DNA of 44,089 bases from Phycisphaeraceae bacterium (GCA_028284155.1 JANQSF010000062.1:1-44089); one strand, 5' to 3'; positions 35,282 to 43,869 are shown, counted from the stretch's first letter. Numbers and translations: made by a program. The notes: generated by a model not told the origin, from the sequence alone.

Positions 35282-37315
35282 TCACTTGGCATTCAGCCAC
35301 CGTCCGATCGCCATGATCGGGAAATAGAGCCGGTAAAGGTGGTAGCGCAAGTAGAAGACTTTCGGGAAGCCCGTCCCGGTGAACCAGTCTTCCCGCCACG
35401 AGCCGGCTTTGTCACCGGTTTCGTCGTCGTCTTGCGAGAGTTGCGTGTCGATGAGCCAACGGATCGCGCGTTGCACGTCGGGGTCTTCGGGTCCGAAGAT
35501 CGCGAGCATGGCCATCGCGCCCCACGCGGTTTGGCTAGCGGTAGGGGGGCCCTGACCCATCAATGAACGGTCTTCGTAACTGTCGGCCGACTCGCCGAAC
35601 GAGCCGTCGGTGCGTTGGACGCTCTTTAGCCATTGGCCGGCGCGTTGGACCCACTCGGCGTCCATATCTTGTCCGACAAGGCGCAGTCCGCACACCGCTT
35701 GCCACGTGCCGTAGATGTAATTGACTCCCCATCGGCCGAACCACGGACCTTCCGGCTCTTGCTTGTTGATGTTGAACTCAATCGCTCGTTGCACAGCCGG
35801 GTGCGAGACGTTGAATCCCATGTGGCCGAGGCACTCGAGGGTGCGCCCGGTGATGTCGGCGCACGACGGGTCTTGGATGGCGTTGTGGTCGGCGAACGGG
35901 ATGTACTCCATGATCGGCCGATCGCACGCGTCGCGGTCGAACGCGGCCCAGCCATGGTCGGGATTCTGCATCGCAAATACCCACCGCACGCCGCGCTCTG
36001 CCGCTTCGTGCGCGGCGCTGCCCGGCTCCCCCAGGCGTTTGAGCGCCATCGCGACCATCACCGTGTCGTCGACATCGGGGTAAAACTTGTTGCGGTACTC
36101 AAAGAACCAGCCGGCCGGCTCGAGATTGGGGAAGCGATTGTGGTCGATGTTGTTCTGCCAGTCGCCCGCGAAGCGGCACTCCTTTTCGAGCAGCCAGTGG
36201 ACGCATTTTCGAATGGCGGGGTGGTCTTTGGGCAGACCCGCTTCGGCCAGCGCGTACGCGGCGATGCCCGTGTCCCACACCGGGCTGAAGCAGGGTTGTA
36301 AACGGGTGCGCGTGTCGCCGTTTTCGTCTTGCGCGTCGATCATGTAGTCGACGAGGTACTGCTCGTGCGCCTTCATCAACGGGTGATCGCCTTTGTAGCC
36401 ACGACATTGCAGCGCAATCAGCAGGTAGACGATCGGCGGAAAGATCGCGCCGGGGCCGTCCGAGTCTTCGGTGTGTTTGACGATCCAGTCTTCGATGCGC
36501 TGCAGCGCGCGCTTGCGCCACGGCGTCATGCCGAACTTGTCGATGACTTTGAGAAACTTGTCCGCGACAAGGAAGAAGCGCGACCAGAACGGGTGCTGCT
36601 CGTGTCCATCGACACCGCCGATCAATCGGTGGCGGTCGCGCTGACTTACGTACATCTCGTCAATGCCCTTGTCTTTGGGAATGTCGCGCACCGGCCGATA
36701 GGTCGTCACGATTGACAGGGGCGTGATCATCGTTCGCGACCACGCGCTGACCTTGTCCAAGTGGAAGTAGAACCACTTGGGCAGGTAGACGATCTCCGGC
36801 GGGATCGAAGGGTTCGCCTTCCAACTGACCTGTCCGAGCGCGGCGAGATAGAACTTGCTGAACGAGTTGACACGTTCGGCGCCGCCGTGCGCAAGGACCA
36901 GTTCGCGAGCCTTGCGCATGTGATCCGCTTCCGGGTCGTCCCCATGTAATTTCAAACACAGGTACGCCTTGACTGTCGCGCTCAGGTCGAACTTGCCGCC
37001 GCCGAGTTCGCCGCCCGGGTATTGGCCCCAACCGCCATCAGGCCGTTGCTGGCTTCGGAGTTGGTCGACGATCGCGGGCAGGCGCGGGTCGTTTTCGTTG
37101 CCCATGATCCATTTCATGAGCACGTATTCGGATTGCAGGATCGAGTCGCCTTCCAGTTCGGCGCACCAATGCCCGTCTGCATGTTGCAGGTCGAGCAGGG
37201 CGGCGACGGCCTTGTCCAGCGTGACCTGTGCTCCGTCGCGCAGCGTGGGCGGCGACTTGGCTTCAGGGGCTTCCACCGTCGGCGGGCTGGCGGGCATGGT
37301 CGGGGCTTGAGACAT
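35282..37315 (-). CDS. shc: Squalene-hopene cyclase
   Basis: 677 residues. It cyclises squalene to hopene/diplopterol, the base of hopanoid lipids, at the cytoplasmic membrane. QW repeats are present (QRPDGGWGQYPGG, NPDHGWAAFDRD, QEPEGPWFGRWGVNYIYGTW, QRTDGSFGES). The catalytic acid motif is D414-V-D-D417 (DVDDTVMVAM). GYLLP-like cyclase features such as WLLEKEC and FYPDVDDT are in order, and the length is normal. The start at 37315 is preferred over 37366 because GGAG lies upstream and the first 17 codons of the longer frame look non-coding. No hpn genes are adjacent. The gene's 3' end is partly duplicated near 34643. Confidence 0.93.
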   Translation of the reverse strand: MSQAPTMPASPPTVEAPEAKSPPTLRDGAQVTLDKAVAALLDLQHADGHWCAELEGDSILQSEYVLMKWIMGNENDPRLPAIVDQLRSQQRPDGGWGQYPGGELGGGKFDLSATVKAYLCLKLHGDDPEADHMRKARELVLAHGGAERVNSFSKFYLAALGQVSWKANPSIPPEIVYLPKWFYFHLDKVSAWSRTMITPLSIVTTYRPVRDIPKDKGIDEMYVSQRDRHRLIGGVDGHEQHPFWSRFFLVADKFLKVIDKFGMTPWRKRALQRIEDWIVKHTEDSDGPGAIFPPIVYLLIALQCRGYKGDHPLMKAHEQYLVDYMIDAQDENGDTRTRLQPCFSPVWDTGIAAYALAEAGLPKDHPAIRKCVHWLLEKECRFAGDWQNNIDHNRFPNLEPAGWFFEYRNKFYPDVDDTVMVAMALKRLGEPGSAAHEAAERGVRWVFAMQNPDHGWAAFDRDACDRPIMEYIPFADHNAIQDPSCADITGRTLECLGHMGFNVSHPAVQRAIEFNINKQEPEGPWFGRWGVNYIYGTWQAVCGLRLVGQDMDAEWVQRAGQWLKSVQRTDGSFGESADSYEDRSLMGQGPPTASQTAWGAMAMLAIFGPEDPDVQRAIRWLIDTQLSQDDDETGDKAGSWREDWFTGTGFPKVFYLRYHLYRLYFPIMAIGRWLNAK

Positions 37316-37421
37316 GACGGACGTTCTCCGGACGCGCGCCGCGTTGCAGGCCGTCAGCAAGGGCAATCAGCCCCCGATCGGGCGATCACCGTAGCAGGCT
37401 CAGCGGCGACGAGCAAGGTGA

Positions 37422-37449
37422 TTGCCGGTCCCCCGGGTCCACCTATCAT
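37422..37449 (+). promoter_or_regulatory. Candidate promoter of the Rieske/cytochrome b operon
   Basis: TTGCCG (37422-37427), a 16-base spacer and TATCAT (37444-37449), about 54 bases before the ATG at 37503. Confidence 0.45.
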
Positions 37450-37502
37450 GTCGGCGTGGGGCGTTCCAAACCATTGCAATTGAGCCGCTAACAGCCAGTT
37501 TG

Positions 37503-38657
37503 ATGAGCGCAGACGACACCACCTCGCGCGATGAGTCGAACGAGAACGACGCACACGAGGCGTCGGACTCAGACGCTGTCGATCCCACTGTTGATTCCGC
37601 CGGCGAGTCTGCGGCTTCGTCGGACGCCGAATCGAGCGGCGGCCCCGGACCGCCGCCGTCGTTCGGCCGACAGATGGCTCAACTGGTCATCATCCCCGCC
37701 GTGATCGCCATCGCGGGCATCGCGGTCGTGATGTTGTTCGGCGTTCTCGCGCCGAGCGAAGAGACGCCCGAGGCGCTGGTCGCGCGAATTGCGCAGTCCG
37801 GCGGCGTCGGCAAGATCGGCCCGTTCAACGACCCGCGCAACAGCGAGCGTTACCGCGCAGCCGCGACGCTCTCACGCATGCTCAAGGCAGATGAGGTCGA
37901 CCAGGAGAAGTTCCCCGACCTTCACGCCAAGTTGATCAAAGTCATCAAGCCGTTTGAATCCGGCTCAGGCGCGGCAGGATCACTGCCAGCCGACGCGGCG
38001 CTCGACCCGCAACTGCATGGCATGGTCGTCTATATCCTGAGCCAACTCGGCCAACCGGGCGGGCTGGAGGTTGTCGCCCAGCGGCTGGACGGGTCGTACG
38101 AATCGATCGTCCAACAGTTTGCCATCCTCGGCGTGTTGCAGTGGCCCGACCGCGAGGCCGCGACGGTGCATCTGCCCGCAGTGCGTGACCTGCTGGCGGA
38201 GCGCTACCCGGTCGAGCTGCGGACGGAGGCGGCGTGGGCTGTGGGGGCGCTGGCGAAGAAGGGCGACACCGTTTCGAAAGACCGTTTGCGGGCCGCGATG
38301 CAGACAACCGAGTCGAACAGCCGAACCCTGCGTTGGAACTCAGCCATCGCCCTAGCCAGGCTGGGCGACGAGCAGGGCGGGCGGTTCGTGGCCGACGTCC
38401 TGCTCAACCGCGACGCGTTGGCCGACCTGCCCGCGGCGGAGACGGGCACGGACTCGACGCGGAAGATGCCGCCTGCCATGCAGGATCATGTCATTCTGTC
38501 CACACTGCACGCCGTATCGGAAATGACGCAACCGGCTGTTTGGGCTAGCATTGAGCGGCTCGAAAACGACCCGGGCAACAAGGAAATTGCCAAGCAGGTC
38601 GACCGCCTGCTGCGGGCCAAACGCGAGTCGAGCGACGGATCGACCGACAACCCGTGA
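37503..38657 (+). CDS. Membrane-anchored HEAT-like repeat protein
   Basis: 384 residues. An acidic, Ser/Asp-rich N terminus (residues 1-55) is followed by one membrane helix at about 60-83 (LVIIPAVIAIAGIAVVMLFGVL). Helical repeats fill the rest (MVVYILSQLGQPGGLEVVAQRL, ELRTEAAWAVGALAKKGD, TLRWNSAIALARLGDEQGGRFV), consistent with HEAT-type units. ATG 37503 is the natural start; the frame upstream lies in the promoter region. It is the first gene of the operon with the ferredoxin-Rieske protein, 51 bases apart, so it may help assemble or scaffold the cytochrome b complex. That role is inferred from context only. Confidence 0.75.
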   Translation: MSADDTTSRDESNENDAHEASDSDAVDPTVDSAGESAASSDAESSGGPGPPPSFGRQMAQLVIIPAVIAIAGIAVVMLFGVLAPSEETPEALVARIAQSGGVGKIGPFNDPRNSERYRAAATLSRMLKADEVDQEKFPDLHAKLIKVIKPFESGSGAAGSLPADAALDPQLHGMVVYILSQLGQPGGLEVVAQRLDGSYESIVQQFAILGVLQWPDREAATVHLPAVRDLLAERYPVELRTEAAWAVGALAKKGDTVSKDRLRAAMQTTESNSRTLRWNSAIALARLGDEQGGRFVADVLLNRDALADLPAAETGTDSTRKMPPAMQDHVILSTLHAVSEMTQPAVWASIERLENDPGNKEIAKQVDRLLRAKRESSDGSTDNP

Positions 38658-38708
38658 TAGGGCATCCCTTTGGCCCGCATGCTGCGGGCTGAACCGTGAG
38701 GGTTGGCG

Positions 38709-39791
38709 ATGGCAACCACGCACGAACAAGTCGTCAAAGTCTGGATCGAGCCCGGCTGCATCGTCTGCGATGCGTGTGAGACGGACTGCCCCGAGGTCTT
38801 CGAGGTCACGGAAGAGACCTGTCTCATCCGTCCCGAAGCCAAGAGCGCCGACTTCACCAAGCCGTTGACCCCTTCGATTCAGACCGCGGCCGAAGGCTGC
38901 CCGGTCGATGTGATCAAGTTTGACACGGTTGAGGTCGAAGGCGAAGCGCCTTGGGCCGGTCAGGAAGAGGAAGCCGCCGCGGCCGGTGCGCCAAGCGGCG
39001 GCGGTGGCGGCGGGGGAGCCAAGAAGGGCGGTTGGGAGCCGCCGGAAGGCCCGCCCGACCCGGCGTGGGCCGGCCTGTTGGAGACGTCGCACACGAGCGG
39101 CAGCCGATCGAGCGGCGGCCCGGCGGTGCGAGTCCGTTCGACGACACTGCCCGCCAAGGCCCCAATCGAAGCCGTCACCGCGGCCGTGCCTGACGACGCG
39201 CCGCCTGACGCGCTCAGCGCCACGATGGTCGGCGTGGGACTGGCACGCCCCAGCGCCAGCACGGCTGAATCAATCAAAGCCAAAGGCGAAGAGAAAGCCC
39301 GCAAGACGGGCGTCGGCTCGCGCATCCGCATCTGGCTCCTGCTTGGGTGGGGCGGGTTGTTGTTCTGCGGGGCGACCGTCGGCGCGGCGTTACAGGCGTT
39401 CATCGTGCCGAAGGTCACGAAAGAGCCGCCGAGCATCTTCAAGGCCGGCAAATTGGCCGACTTTCCCGACGTCGCCGTCTACGAACAATTCAAGGGCAGC
39501 CAGCAGGTCTGGATCGTCCGTCAGTCTGACGACAAACTCGTCGCTTTGAGCACGATCTGCACGCACCTGGGCTGCATCCCCAACTGGTGGCCGGGCGACG
39601 CCAAGTTCAAGTGCCCGTGTCACGGCTCGGGCTTCTACATGAACGGCATCAACTTCGAAGGCCCCGCGCCCCGCCCGCTCGAACGCCACAGGATCTATCT
39701 TGATGGCGACACCGTCATGGTCGACAAGGCGTACTTATACCGCGAGGAAAAGGGTCAGTGGGACGACGCCAACTCGTACGTCATGGTGTGA
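38709..39791 (+). CDS. Ferredoxin-Rieske fusion protein of the cytochrome b complex
   Basis: 360 residues. Residues 1-75 are a ferredoxin domain with C17-x2-C20-x2-C23-x3-C27P and C64P, enough for one [4Fe-4S] cluster with an extra Cys. A Gly/Pro-rich linker (about 80-195) leads to a membrane helix at about 207-230 (IWLLLGWGGLLFCGATVGAAL). The Rieske domain follows: Cys284 and His286 in CTHLGC, Cys302 and His305 in CPCHGS, with Cys289 and Cys304 placed for the usual disulfide. Rieske proteins take electrons from quinol at the Qo site. With an N-in anchor, the ferredoxin would face the cytoplasm and the Rieske cluster the periplasm. The fusion is unusual for Rieske subunits. It precedes the cytochrome b genes in one operon. 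Confidence 0.88.
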   Translation: MATTHEQVVKVWIEPGCIVCDACETDCPEVFEVTEETCLIRPEAKSADFTKPLTPSIQTAAEGCPVDVIKFDTVEVEGEAPWAGQEEEAAAAGAPSGGGGGGGAKKGGWEPPEGPPDPAWAGLLETSHTSGSRSSGGPAVRVRSTTLPAKAPIEAVTAAVPDDAPPDALSATMVGVGLARPSASTAESIKAKGEEKARKTGVGSRIRIWLLLGWGGLLFCGATVGAALQAFIVPKVTKEPPSIFKAGKLADFPDVAVYEQFKGSQQVWIVRQSDDKLVALSTICTHLGCIPNWWPGDAKFKCPCHGSGFYMNGINFEGPAPRPLERHRIYLDGDTVMVDKAYLYREEKGQWDDANSYVMV

Positions 39792-39852
39792 GTTAGACAA
39801 ACGCTGGCGGCCCGCAATGCAGGCCTGACCTTCCAGATCTCGACGTGGCATC

Positions 39853-40185
39853 TTGGGCCTACTCTACTACATTCGGATGTGGCTCACTAAGGTGCCGATC
39901 AGACGGGTGAAGTGTTGTTACCGAGCGACAGCCGAAGCCGGTGCTCCGTTGTCATCCAAACAGATCGAAATCCATCACCTGGCCGGCGGCAACATTGAGC
40001 GCATGACGGAAGCGTGGATCAAGAACCACGGATGTGGCGAGCCGATGACCTGGCACGCCATCTGCGCCCTCGACTTGGCCGGACGCGACCCACGCCGAGC
40101 CGTGCAGATCATGTACGAATCGGGCGGCAAAGCCACCTTCGATGAGATCGCCGCTTTCAGCCGAATCGACGACGGTTCAGAGTGA
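39853..40185 (+). CDS. Small FloA-like (flotillin-type) protein
   Basis: 110 residues if TTG 39853 is used, 102 from ATG 39877. The sequence KVPIRRVKCCYRATAEAG, then SKQIEIHHLAGGNIERM and CALDLAGRDPRRAVQIMYES, follows the start of bacterial flotillin-like FloA (RRVPP, then LEAHYLAGGNV, then CAIDLAGRDVLEAVQ). The SPFH domain, membrane segments and long Ala/Glu coiled coil of full FloA are absent, so it is either a stand-alone domain or the remnant of one. It sits inside the cytochrome b complex operon, between the Rieske and cytochrome b genes. Role unknown. Confidence 0.6.
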   Translation: MGLLYYIRMWLTKVPIRRVKCCYRATAEAGAPLSSKQIEIHHLAGGNIERMTEAWIKNHGCGEPMTWHAICALDLAGRDPRRAVQIMYESGGKATFDEIAAFSRIDDGSE

Positions 40186-40328
40186 CCGCCGTCGTCGTCG
40201 AGCCAGCATTGCCAGACCCAGCATCGCGGGCCGGCGAACGCCTGGACGGGGCGTCGCACGCTCGCGAAGTGGGGGCCTATAGTCTCCGCGTTCGATCCGC
40301 CCGTGTGACCTTGCCTCGGACCTCGCCC

Positions 40329-41108
40329 ATGCTCGGCAAAGCCTGGAATTGGATCCGCACATCTCAGGTCTGGAGTTCGATCTTCAGACACGGCATCCCG
40401 CGCGACCGACGCACGCGCGTGATGGCCATCATGAGCAATGTGTTTCTCCACCTGCACCCGGTGGCCGTGCGCAAGAGCGGTATCCGCCTCAGCTTCACCT
40501 GGTGCATGGGCGGCCTGACGTTTTTCCTCTTCCTGGCCGAGACCATCAGCGGCGTGCTGCTGATGTTCTACTACCGGCCGGTCCCCGAGTACGCGTTCGC
40601 CGACATCATCGCGCTGCGGGCGCACATCACGCTCGGCCTGCTCCGTGAGATACACCGGTGGGGGGCGCACGCCATGATCATCGCGATCTGGCTGCACATG
40701 ATGCGCGTCTTCCTGACCGGCAGCTACAAACCGCCACGCGAGTTCAACTGGGGCGTCGGTGTCATCCTGCTCGTCCTGACGATGCTGTTGTCGTTTACCG
40801 GCTACCTGCTGCCTTGGGATCAGCTCGCCATCTGGGCGATCACCGTCGGCTCGAACATGGGCAAGGCCACGCCGTTCGTCGGCATGCAGGGCCCGTTCAC
40901 CGACATGGTCCAGCTCGCCGGCGTGCCGCTGGTGACGACGAAGTCCGACGCCGCGTTCATGCTGCTGGCCGGCACGAGCGTCGGCGAGAACGCGTTGATG
41001 CGCTTCTACGTCCTGCACTGCATCGCGCTGCCGCTGGCCGCGGCGACGCTTATTGCCGTGCACTTCTGGCGCATCCGCAAAGACGGCGGCATCAGCGGGC
41101 CGCTTTGA
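40329..41108 (+). CDS. Cytochrome b, N-terminal part (b6-like)
   Basis: 259 residues with about four membrane helices, the di-heme core of a quinol:electron acceptor oxidoreductase. Heme ligands are visible as His109 and His123 (HRWGAH to WLHMMRVF, 13 residues between) and His230 and His245 (YVLHCIA to AVHFWRIRK, 14 residues between). The 14-residue spacing in the second pair is the b6-type arrangement. The motif RVFLTGSYKPPREFNW and LLSFTGYLLPWDQLA are typical. ATG 40329 is taken as the start since family members begin shortly before the first amphipathic helix; the open frame upstream has no support. Confidence 0.92.
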   Translation: MLGKAWNWIRTSQVWSSIFRHGIPRDRRTRVMAIMSNVFLHLHPVAVRKSGIRLSFTWCMGGLTFFLFLAETISGVLLMFYYRPVPEYAFADIIALRAHITLGLLREIHRWGAHAMIIAIWLHMMRVFLTGSYKPPREFNWGVGVILLVLTMLLSFTGYLLPWDQLAIWAITVGSNMGKATPFVGMQGPFTDMVQLAGVPLVTTKSDAAFMLLAGTSVGENALMRFYVLHCIALPLAAATLIAVHFWRIRKDGGISGPL

Positions 41109-41134
41109 TTCAGTAGTCCTTGAGAAGACGGCGT

Positions 41135-42373
41135 ATGGAAACCACCGCACCCGCAGGACGTTCGACCTACCGCCCGCCGTGGCGTCTGCTCATCGGTGCG
41201 GCTTTGGTCATCTTCATGGCCATCCCGATCGTCACGATGGTCATCTTCGGCGACGTCCCGATGCCGACGTCGATCGACAAGTTCAAAGAATTTACCAACC
41301 GGCTGAGCGTCCCCGAGGTCAGCCTGACGTTCTTCTTCACGCCGCTGTTTGTCGCCGGCTTCGTCTTTTACAAGGAGTGGACGAAGCCCGTCGTCGCGAT
41401 CCCGCTGGGAATCGTCTTCACGATCTTCTACTTCGGGTCGATGGTGATCGACGCGAACTACTTCGCCATCCTTGAAAAGCCGGACAATGTGCCCATCTCG
41501 ATGATGCTGTTCGGCACGGGCTTTCTCATGTGGTGGGCCATGCGACAGGCTGCCATCAACGACGAAAACATCCGGCAGGGCAAGCCGCTGCTCGAAGGCA
41601 GCAAGGACGACAAGGTCCTGGTTTGGCCGGACCTCGTTTATACCGAACTGATCTGCATCGTGATCGCCTCGGCCATCTTGGTCATCTGGTCGATCGTCCT
41701 GCGCGCCCCGCTGGAAGCGCCAGCCAACCCGGAAGGGCCCCCGAACCCGTCCAAGGCCCCGTGGTACTTCCTCGGTTTGCAGGAGATGCTCGTCTACTTC
41801 GACCCGTGGATGGCCGGCGTTGTCCTGCCGACGATGATTATCACCGGCCTGATCGGCATGCCGTACTGCGACACCAACCCGAAGGGCAACGGCTACTACA
41901 CCGTCTCGCAACGCCCGTTCATCATCTTCAACTGGATGTTCGGCTTCATCGTCCTCTGGGTCGTACTCATCGTGTTCGGCACGTTCCTGCGCGGCCCGAA
42001 CTGGAACTTCTACGGCCCATACGAACCGTGGGACGCGTCGATCCAGCCGGCGATGACCAACATCAACCTCAGCGACTACTTCTGGAACGGCGAGAACCTG
42101 GCCGGCTTCGGCCTGGGCGTCGGCCTGCCGGAAAACATGTGGCTGCGCGAACTGCCCGGCATCATCTTCACACTCGCCTTCTGCTTCGGCCTGCCCGTCC
42201 TCCTGGCCCGCACCGTCATGCGCCGCATGTACCTCCAGATGGGGGCCTTGCGCTTCTACTTCATGGCCATCCACTTCGTCATCATGGGCATGATGCCCCT
42301 CAAGATGGTCCTCCGCTGGGTGCTGACCCTGAAGTACTTCATCTATCTGCCTGAGTTGAATTTCAATCTCTAG
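41135..42373 (+). CDS. Cytochrome b, C-terminal part (subunit IV-like, extended)
   Basis: 412 residues, much longer than the 160-residue PetD. Extra membrane helices at the N terminus (LLIGAALVIFMAIPIVTMVIF, LFVAGFVFYKEW, PLGIVFTIFYFGSMVI) come before the subunit IV-like core NPSKAPWYFLGLQEM. The rest has further helices (VVLPTMIITGLIGM, FNWMFGFIVLWVVLIVFGTF, LPGIIFTLAFCFGLPVLLA). At the Qo-site position where bc complexes have PEWY or PDWY, this protein has APWY, with no acidic residue. ATG 41135 follows the b6-like stop by 26 bases. No cytochrome c gene follows, so the electron acceptor is not in view. Confidence 0.85.
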   Translation: METTAPAGRSTYRPPWRLLIGAALVIFMAIPIVTMVIFGDVPMPTSIDKFKEFTNRLSVPEVSLTFFFTPLFVAGFVFYKEWTKPVVAIPLGIVFTIFYFGSMVIDANYFAILEKPDNVPISMMLFGTGFLMWWAMRQAAINDENIRQGKPLLEGSKDDKVLVWPDLVYTELICIVIASAILVIWSIVLRAPLEAPANPEGPPNPSKAPWYFLGLQEMLVYFDPWMAGVVLPTMIITGLIGMPYCDTNPKGNGYYTVSQRPFIIFNWMFGFIVLWVVLIVFGTFLRGPNWNFYGPYEPWDASIQPAMTNINLSDYFWNGENLAGFGLGVGLPENMWLRELPGIIFTLAFCFGLPVLLARTVMRRMYLQMGALRFYFMAIHFVIMGMMPLKMVLRWVLTLKYFIYLPELNFNL

Positions 42374-42382
42374 CTGGCTTGC

Positions 42383-42455
42383 GTAGGTCAGGTCATTTGA
42401 TCTGACATCGGCGCGCACTTGCTTGCTCGGTGTCAGATCAAATGACCTGACCTAC
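42383..42455. repeat. REPIN-like inverted repeat, family C, with GTAG head
   Basis: A perfect 25-bp inverted repeat (42383-42407 against 42431-42455). Each arm is GTAG plus a hairpin, GTCAGGTCA-TT-TGATCTGAC, with one G:T pair. It begins ten bases after the cytochrome b stop. Like family B it starts GTAGG and ends CCTAC. Confidence 0.85.
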
Positions 42456-42571
42456 TTGCTGCTTTGAACGTCAATCTTTGATTGAAGGTTGACTCCCTTG
42501 GCGGCGTCCAGAACAATAAAGGCAAGGCCACACCGCCCAGCACCCCCGATGATGTAATCGGCCGTCTGACG

Positions 42572-42805
42572 ATGCCGACCGACGACCAGGTCCGCCCGCA
42601 TATCGCCCGCGCGATTCTTAAGACTCGATTCGCACAAGCGGATGAGACCAGGATGAGGACACTCGCGGCCAAAGCGAATTCCGTTGGATTGACTGATCGC
42701 GAACAAGCAGAGGCGACAGAGTACGAACTGGTAGGCGGTTTACTGGGCCAGATGTGGTCGACCGCTAGGCGGTCACTTGGCACATGTCCTTCATCGTCTT
42801 CGTGA
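42572..42805 (+). CDS. Small alpha-helical protein of unknown function
   Basis: 77 residues from ATG 42572 (107 from TTG 42482). The sequence DETRMRTLAAKANSVGLTDREQAEATEYELVGGLLGQMWSTARRSL has the pattern of a widespread family of small acidic proteins with L-x-x-KA-x-x-G-x-LT-x-x-E-x-x-E-x-x-x-Y-x-x-x-G-x-LL-x-x-x-x-x-x-AR-x-SL. These are often paired with a downstream nuclease-like gene; none is intact here. It is probably an antitoxin-like or accessory protein, not certain. Confidence 0.5.
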   Translation: MPTDDQVRPHIARAILKTRFAQADETRMRTLAAKANSVGLTDREQAEATEYELVGGLLGQMWSTARRSLGTCPSSSS

Positions 42806-43255
42806 CAGGTGGGATCCCTGACGTATACAGGTGCCATGCGGCCCGCGATCCATCATCGAGTGCATTGATTGTGCTCTACAAGCAAATGCCTGCCGGGCCG
42901 TGGCGTGCGCTGATGCGGACGATTGTTGTTACTACAACTTGGCCGTGGTTCTTGTGGCGATTGATCTTGGCTGGGCCGTCGGCCAAATCGTGGCCGATTG
43001 GCGATCCGGCAAACTGGTCACCGCGTGAGCGACGGCGGTTAGCGCGCGATTCGGCGGGATCGACGAAGACGTAGGTGATTGAATGTTGCAGCCACGGCGG
43101 AAAGGCACGTTGTCTGACGTTTTTGATACATCGATCTCAAACCGCAACAGCCTTGGTTGGCGAAGGACGGCTCAGTGGCGATACTAATGTAGAATCTAGT
43201 GGGTGACCCTATCTAACCAATATCCATTGTGTTGAAACACTGAAGAGATGATGCC
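42806..43255. other. Spacer without a supported gene
   Basis: Only short overlapping frames are present, none with a recognisable motif. Base composition is more AT-rich than the coding parts. It could hold the decayed remains of a gene that once followed the small helical protein, but I cannot show it. Confidence 0.4.
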
Positions 43256-43869
43256 ATGATCACTGATCCTGTGCCCTTCTTGGCGAATATCGCACTCGTT
43301 GCACACGCTGATGGCAAGCTTTGTGCAAACGAACTTGGTCAGCTTGAGGCGATTAGGCAGGAACTAAAACTTAAGAAACGGGACTACAACGAGGCCGTCA
43401 AGCGCTTGTTGAGGCGGGCGACTACAAGCCAACGCCAGTTGGATCATTCGCCGACCAAGTAAAGAATCTTGAATCGATGCTTCGGGTTGCCTACGCGGGT
43501 GATGATCTTGACAAGAGTGAGGCCGTTGTCATCCGAGACTTCTGTAAAACGATTGGCGTTACGCAAGACCAACTGAATCGTGTTGTCAAAGAGGTGGTGA
43601 CCACTCTCAAGAGCACAGGGAGAGTGTGTCCGAAGTGCGGTGCCGACAATGACTCCGATGCCGCATTCTGCAGCAAGTGTGGCACGGGGCTTGAGCGAGA
43701 TGTGGCCTCTGTTAACGTCAAGCTAGAGATACCCGAGCAGGGCATCGCCATTGAATTCGCTGACTCAACTGCGTCGGGGTTCGCCAAAGCCCTGGAGATC
43801 GCGAAGGCTACGCCGGCGTATCAATCGGCTAAGCGGGGACGCGGCACGAGCACCGACAGGTTCAGCTGA
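43256..43869 (+). pseudogene. TerB-like / zinc-ribbon protein gene with a -1 frameshift
   Basis: The first part (from ATG 43256) reads FLANIALVAHADGKLCANELGQLEAIRQELKLKKRDYNEAV, a TerB-like helical motif (AHADG, then E-x-x-x-L). The frame then runs to a stop at 43462. In the frame one base back, the protein continues as QALVEAGDYKPTPVGSFADQV, then MLRVAYAGDDLDKSE, DFCKTIGVTQDQL and a zinc ribbon CPKCGADNDSDAAFCSKCG. One base missing near 43399-43402 would explain the break. The C-terminal end runs into the transposase relic on the other strand. A real mutation, a sequencing error and recoding cannot be told apart by eye; no slippery heptamer is seen. Confidence 0.65.

Noticed and set aside
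42831..43100. HNH endonuclease gene after the small helical protein
   Set aside because: Short frames contain a YNLAVV stretch faintly like the end of HNH proteins, but no C-x-x-C pair, no H-N-H residues and no continuous frame.
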